In this document: positions 6,463 to 9,060 of the stretch, piece after piece | How the letters are laid out: each line of letters starts with the position of its first letter | Position numbering within the stretch: position 1 is the stretch's first letter | NCBI GenBank assembly: GCA_003240795.1 | Contig: QFNK01000056.1 | Coordinates: 1 to 9,060 of the forward strand | Direction of reading: 5' to 3' | Source of the DNA: Micavibrio aeruginosavorus | GTDB taxonomy: Bacteria > Pseudomonadota > Alphaproteobacteria > Micavibrionales > Micavibrionaceae | DNA length: 9,060 nucleotides | The notes under the pieces: generated by a model | What the model was told of the DNA's origin: nothing | Database searches by the model: none | The model's input: only the letters and a program-made list of their open reading frames with translations | Position numbers and translations under genes: made by a program

Positions 6463-7293
6463 ATGAAAAATATTTCCCTTCAGGGATATCAGATGCCCGC
6501 CCTCGGTTTCGGGACGTGGAAGTTGACCGGGGATGAGGCGGTACGGTCGGTCGATTTCGCCATACGCAACGGCTACACTCATATCGATACCGCCCAGATA
6601 TACGAAAACGAAACGGAAGTCGGACAGGGCATCAAAAATTCCGGTGCGGCGCGTGAAGATTTATTCGTGACGACGAAAGTCTGGCGCAACAACTTTTCGG
6701 AAAACAAAGTTCTGGAATCCGTTGATGAATCTCTGAAAAAACTCCAGACGGATTATGTCGATCTTCTTCTCGTCCACTGGCCGTTCCCTGAAACGCCGGT
6801 TGAAAAATTGGTCGAAGGGGTGGTGAAGGCATTGGACGCTGGAAAGGCGAAACGCGTCGGCGTCAGCAATTTCACGGTCGCCCAGATGGAAGAGGCGGTA
6901 CGTTTGTCGAACGGCAAAATCGCCTGCAACCAGGTTGAATATCATCCGTATCTCTCGCAAGAGCCTGTCTTGGACTTCGCCCGTAAGAGCGGCATTATAG
7001 TAACGGCATACTCACCGATCGCACGCGGCAAGGCGATCAAGGATCCCGTCTTGCAGGAAATCGGCAACAAGTATGGCAAGAATGCAGGGCAGGTGGCGCT
7101 TCGCTGGCTGATCCAGCAGGACGGCGTTGCCGCCATCCCGAAATCCGCAACGCCGGAAAACATCAAATCGAACATCGATATTTTCGACTTTGAACTGACC
7201 GTCGATGATATGCAGAAAATCAATGGATTGGCATCAGCCAACGATAGGCAGGTCAATCCGGACTTCGCCCCCCAATGGGATAATGCGGCATAA
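6463..7293 (+). CDS. dkgB: Aldo/keto reductase, DkgB-like
   Basis: A 276-residue cytosolic NADPH-dependent reductase with a TIM-barrel fold that reduces small aldehydes or ketones. The catalytic tetrad is complete: D42 and Y47 in HIDTAQIYENE, K72 in TTKVW, and H105 in LLVHWPFP. Family signatures GVSNFTVAQM (133-142), CNQVEYHPYL (155-164) and the cofactor-gripping IPKSATPENIKSN (225-237) follow. The C-terminus with DRQVNPDFAPQWD closely resembles E. coli DkgB (2,5-diketo-D-gluconate and methylglyoxal reductase), so the symbol is used on motif resemblance; other AKR subfamilies are possible. The start is supported by AGAGGA 7 nt before the ATG. It is a single gene ending at a strong terminator and divergent from the stress-promoter unit. 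Detoxification of reactive carbonyls would fit that context, as an inference. Confidence 0.9.
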   Translation: MKNISLQGYQMPALGFGTWKLTGDEAVRSVDFAIRNGYTHIDTAQIYENETEVGQGIKNSGAAREDLFVTTKVWRNNFSENKVLESVDESLKKLQTDYVDLLLVHWPFPETPVEKLVEGVVKALDAGKAKRVGVSNFTVAQMEEAVRLSNGKIACNQVEYHPYLSQEPVLDFARKSGIIVTAYSPIARGKAIKDPVLQEIGNKYGKNAGQVALRWLIQQDGVAAIPKSATPENIKSNIDIFDFELTVDDMQKINGLASANDRQVNPDFAPQWDNAA

Positions 7294-7297
7294 AAGG

Positions 7298-7327
7298 AAA
7301 TGGCGGCTTAGGGGCCGCCATTTTTTT
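7298..7327. terminator. Bidirectional rho-independent terminator between dkgB and kdsB
   Basis: A perfect 10-bp stem (7298-7307 with 7314-7323), central arms TGGCGGC and GCCGCCA, loop of 6 nt, followed on the plus strand by a run of seven T (7321-7327). On the minus strand the stem is followed by TTTCC and TTTTA, so it can serve kdsB too. The T-run overlaps the kdsB stop codon. Confidence 0.9.
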
Positions 7328-8126
7328 ATCGGGATGCGGCTAAAATCTTTTCCGCCCGTGCGACATCCTCGGGGGAATCTATGCCCGCCTGCGCCATGCC
7401 GAGATCGACTTGCAGTTGCACCGTCTGTACGGAAATGCCGTTTTCGAGGAGGCGCAGTTGCTCAAGCCCCTCAAGCTTCTCGTAATGCCCTTCGGCAAGC
7501 GTGACGAATTTTTTCAGGATATCGAAACGGAATCCATAAAGCCCGATATGCTGGAACACGGGCGAATAATCGCCTTGTCCGCGCATCGCGTCTTCCTTGC
7601 GGATCGCCGGCAGGATGTTTTTCGAAAACCACAAAGCGCGGCCTTTCGCATCGCGCACGCATGTCGTGCCGCTGAACGGCGTTGTTTTTTTGGATTCACG
7701 AAGGGCGTCCAGCTCTTCCCAGCGCAGCGCCACGACAGGCGTAACGACTTCTATGGAAGGATCGCCCATAAATGTCTCGATCATCTTGAGCGGCGCTTCC
7801 ACGGGCGTGAAAGGCGCATCACCCTGTAGCCCCAACACAAAATCGAAATCGCCGCCAAGATGCTGGGCTGCCTCCAGAACGCGGTCCGAACCCGTCTTGC
7901 AATTGTCCGATGTCATGACGCAGTCGACGCCGATGTCGTGGCAATGCGCGGCAATGCGCTCATCCTCCGTGGCAACGGCCATGGTGATGTTTTTCAAACG
8001 GCTTGCGGCCTCGGACGCAATGGCGGCAACACGCGATAGCATGCTTTTCCCGCCGATTTGGATCAGCGGCTTGCCCGGAAAGCGCGTGGAACCGTAACGG
8101 GCGGGGATGATAATGGCTGTCTTCAT
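7326..8126 (-). CDS. kdsB: 3-deoxy-manno-octulosonate cytidylyltransferase (KdsB-like)
   Basis: A 266-residue cytosolic nucleotidyltransferase expected to activate Kdo, or a related 3-deoxy sugar acid, with CTP to give the CMP-sugar used for the inner core of lipopolysaccharide. The N-terminal nucleotide-binding signature IIIPARYGSTRFPGKPL (5-21) is intact. It also shows MTSDNCKTGSDRVLEA (71-86, usually with SGTDR), LGLQGDAPF (98-106, with the metal-binding D103), FQHIGLYGFR (191-200), EGLEQLRLLENG (219-230) and GIDSPEDVARAE near the end. It is slightly longer than the usual 245-255 residues. The family's conserved QGDEP is QGDAP here, so it may be a distinct subfamily or accept a modified sugar. 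It is a single gene, divergent from yciF and ending at the terminator shared with dkgB. The ribosome binding site is weak. Confidence 0.83.
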   Translation of the reverse strand: MKTAIIIPARYGSTRFPGKPLIQIGGKSMLSRVAAIASEAASRLKNITMAVATEDERIAAHCHDIGVDCVMTSDNCKTGSDRVLEAAQHLGGDFDFVLGLQGDAPFTPVEAPLKMIETFMGDPSIEVVTPVVALRWEELDALRESKKTTPFSGTTCVRDAKGRALWFSKNILPAIRKEDAMRGQGDYSPVFQHIGLYGFRFDILKKFVTLAEGHYEKLEGLEQLRLLENGISVQTVQLQVDLGMAQAGIDSPEDVARAEKILAASR

Positions 8127-8159
8127 AAGGCGGTAATTTAGCCAAAATAGCCTGAATAA

Positions 8160-8184
8160 GGAACTTGTTTCTTAGGCTTTTGTT
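8160..8184 (+). promoter_or_regulatory. EcfG-type general stress promoter of yciF (predicted)
   Basis: GGAAC (8160-8164) is followed after 16 nt by TGTT (8181-8184), one mismatch from the EcfG consensus GGAAC-N16/17-CGTT. A start near 8191 would give a leader of about 30 nt that includes the AAGGAG ribosome binding site at 8211-8216. YciF-type genes are stress-induced in other bacteria, which fits. Confidence 0.6.
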
Positions 8185-8222
8185 GGAATGGGCATCAAAC
8201 AAGATTTAACAAGGAGATTTTT

Positions 8223-8726
8223 ATGTCCAAGATCGATAATCTGCACGACCTTTTCGTACACACGCTGTCCGACCAGTATAACGCTGAAAAGCAACTGACA
8301 AAGGCGCTGCCGAAAATGGCAAAAGCCGCCGAGAATCCAAAACTGGTCAAAGGTTTTGAAACGCACCTCGCGGAAACGGAAGACCAGATCGCAAAACTGG
8401 ATAAGGTTTTCGAAATGTGCGACATCAAGCCTGAGAAAATCACCTGCGAAGCCATGAAAGGCCTAATCGAAGAAGGCGAAGAGGCCATCAAGGAATTCAA
8501 AAAAGGCCCGCTTCTCGATGTAGCGCTTATCGTTGCCGCTCAGAAAGTCGAGCACTATGAGATTTCCGGATACGGCTCCCTGTGCACGATCGCAAACAAA
8601 CTGGGTTACAAAGACGCGGAAAAAATCCTGAACCAGATCAAGGAACAGGAACGCGCAACGGATGAGAAGCTTACCGAGCTTGCCATCAACGATATCAATG
8701 ACGAGGCGTTTGCGCAGGCCGCATAA
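8223..8726 (+). CDS. yciF: YciF-like ferritin-fold stress protein (DUF892)
   Basis: A 167-residue cytosolic four-helix-bundle protein of the DUF892/YciE-YciF family, structurally related to rubrerythrin and ferritin and linked to stress responses. It tracks E. coli YciF (166 residues) along its length: LHDLFVHTLSDQYNAEKQLT (7-26), THLAETEDQIAKLD (47-60), CEAMKGLIEEGEEAI (75-89), LIVAAQKVEHYEISGYGSL (102-120) and KEQERATDEKLTELAIN (140-156). Candidate metal ligands E22, H48, E51, E110, H111 and E141/E143 sit at the expected helix positions. The start is firm, with AAGGAG 6 nt before the ATG. It is a single gene preceded by an EcfG-like promoter and followed by a strong terminator. The molecular activity of the family is not settled, so a di-metal role is inferred. 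Confidence 0.93.
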   Translation: MSKIDNLHDLFVHTLSDQYNAEKQLTKALPKMAKAAENPKLVKGFETHLAETEDQIAKLDKVFEMCDIKPEKITCEAMKGLIEEGEEAIKEFKKGPLLDVALIVAAQKVEHYEISGYGSLCTIANKLGYKDAEKILNQIKEQERATDEKLTELAINDINDEAFAQAA

Positions 8727-8755
8727 CGTCGCGGCCTAAGGCCCGTCAGTTGAGG

Positions 8756-8786
8756 AAAAGCCGGAGGCTCACGCTTCCGGCTTTTT
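8756..8786. terminator. Bidirectional terminator between yciF and yejA
   Basis: A 10-bp perfect stem, AAAAGCCGGA (8756-8765) and TCCGGCTTTT (8776-8785), with a 10-nt loop. The T-run continues on the plus strand, and on the minus strand the A-arm gives TTTTCC after the stem. It can therefore end both yciF and the convergent peptide-binding protein gene. A minor 4-bp repeat, GGCC-TAA-GGCC, lies just upstream. Confidence 0.85.
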
Positions 8787-8794
8787 CCTTTTGT

Positions 8795-9060
8795 CTATTG
8801 CTGGCGCGTCCACCATGTTTCAGATACGGCGGGTGTCAGTGGCGACAAATTCTCAGGCCGCTGGATTTTCTTCCAATAGGCGAGGTTGAACTTGTCCGTG
8901 TGCCAGTGCGGTATGACGTAATAGCCGGACAAAAGAATGCGGTCGAGCGCATGGGTGAGGGCGACAAGCTCCGCCCGCGAAGGCGCACGGATGATCTTCT
9001 CGATCAACTCGTCGACCACTTTGTCCTTGATGCCGATATAGTTTCGTGACCCCTTGATAT
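8795..9060 (-). CDS. yejA: YejA-type periplasmic peptide-binding protein, C-terminal part
   Basis: The last 87 or so codons of a family-5 extracellular solute-binding protein; the 5' end, with any signal peptide, lies beyond the right edge. The visible part reads SRNYIGIKDKVVDELIEKII, then RAPSRAELVALTHALDRILL, YYVIPHWHTDKFNLAYWKK and the terminal ETWWTRQQ. This pattern (a D-x-L-I-E-K-I-I segment, an ALDR-LL helix, a YVIP-W turn, an AYW segment and a WW near the end) is what I expect at the end of YejA-like proteins, which deliver peptides to the YejBE permease. It is not followed by yejB; a terminator comes directly after it. It could be one of several YejA paralogues, as tandem copies occur in alphaproteobacteria. 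Confidence 0.8.
   Translation of the reverse strand, partial: IKGSRNYIGIKDKVVDELIEKIIRAPSRAELVALTHALDRILLSGYYVIPHWHTDKFNLAYWKKIQRPENLSPLTPAVSETWWTRQQ

Overview
The window looks like chromosomal DNA of an alphaproteobacterium. This is inferred from the moderately GC-rich coding style, from a YejABEF-type peptide importer and a Kdo-type cytidylyltransferase (so a Gram-negative cell), and from two sites matching the GGAAC-N16/17-CGTT promoter of the alphaproteobacterial general stress sigma factor EcfG. There are eleven complete protein genes, one gene cut by the right edge and no RNA genes. I see no insertion sequence, CRISPR array or phage gene.

Layout, left to right. Positions 1-112 are an unresolved flank. 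An M20D amidohydrolase (113-1309, minus) is divergent from a SulP-family anion transporter without a STAS domain (1371-2639, plus). The transporter runs tail-to-tail into yejE (2636-3664, minus), and the two stop codons overlap. Reading leftward on the minus strand from about 6360 comes a gene train: a 69-codon orphan (6153-6362), a histidine-phosphatase-like protein (5492-6112), yejB (4327-5430), a hairpin and a new promoter, two small orphans (3967-4236 and 3728-3961), then yejE. A dkgB-like aldo/keto reductase (6463-7293, plus) diverges from this train and meets a kdsB-like gene (7326-8126, minus) at a strong terminator. A yciF-like ferritin-fold stress gene (8223-8726, plus) diverges from kdsB and meets the 3' end of a YejA-type peptide-binding protein (8795 to the right edge, minus) at a second terminator.

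How the genes may work together. YejA (periplasmic binding protein), YejB and YejE (inner-membrane permeases) should form a peptide importer, but their genes are spread over more than 6 kb and the ATPase gene yejF is not here. The two EcfG-like promoters, one before yciF and one before the train leading to yejB, suggest that part of the region is switched on by general stress. That link is a prediction from sequence.

I did not find a clearly new multi-gene system. The points most worth a second look are the dispersed yej genes with orphan genes between them, the paired EcfG-type promoters, and the phosphatase-like protein that lacks its second catalytic histidine.
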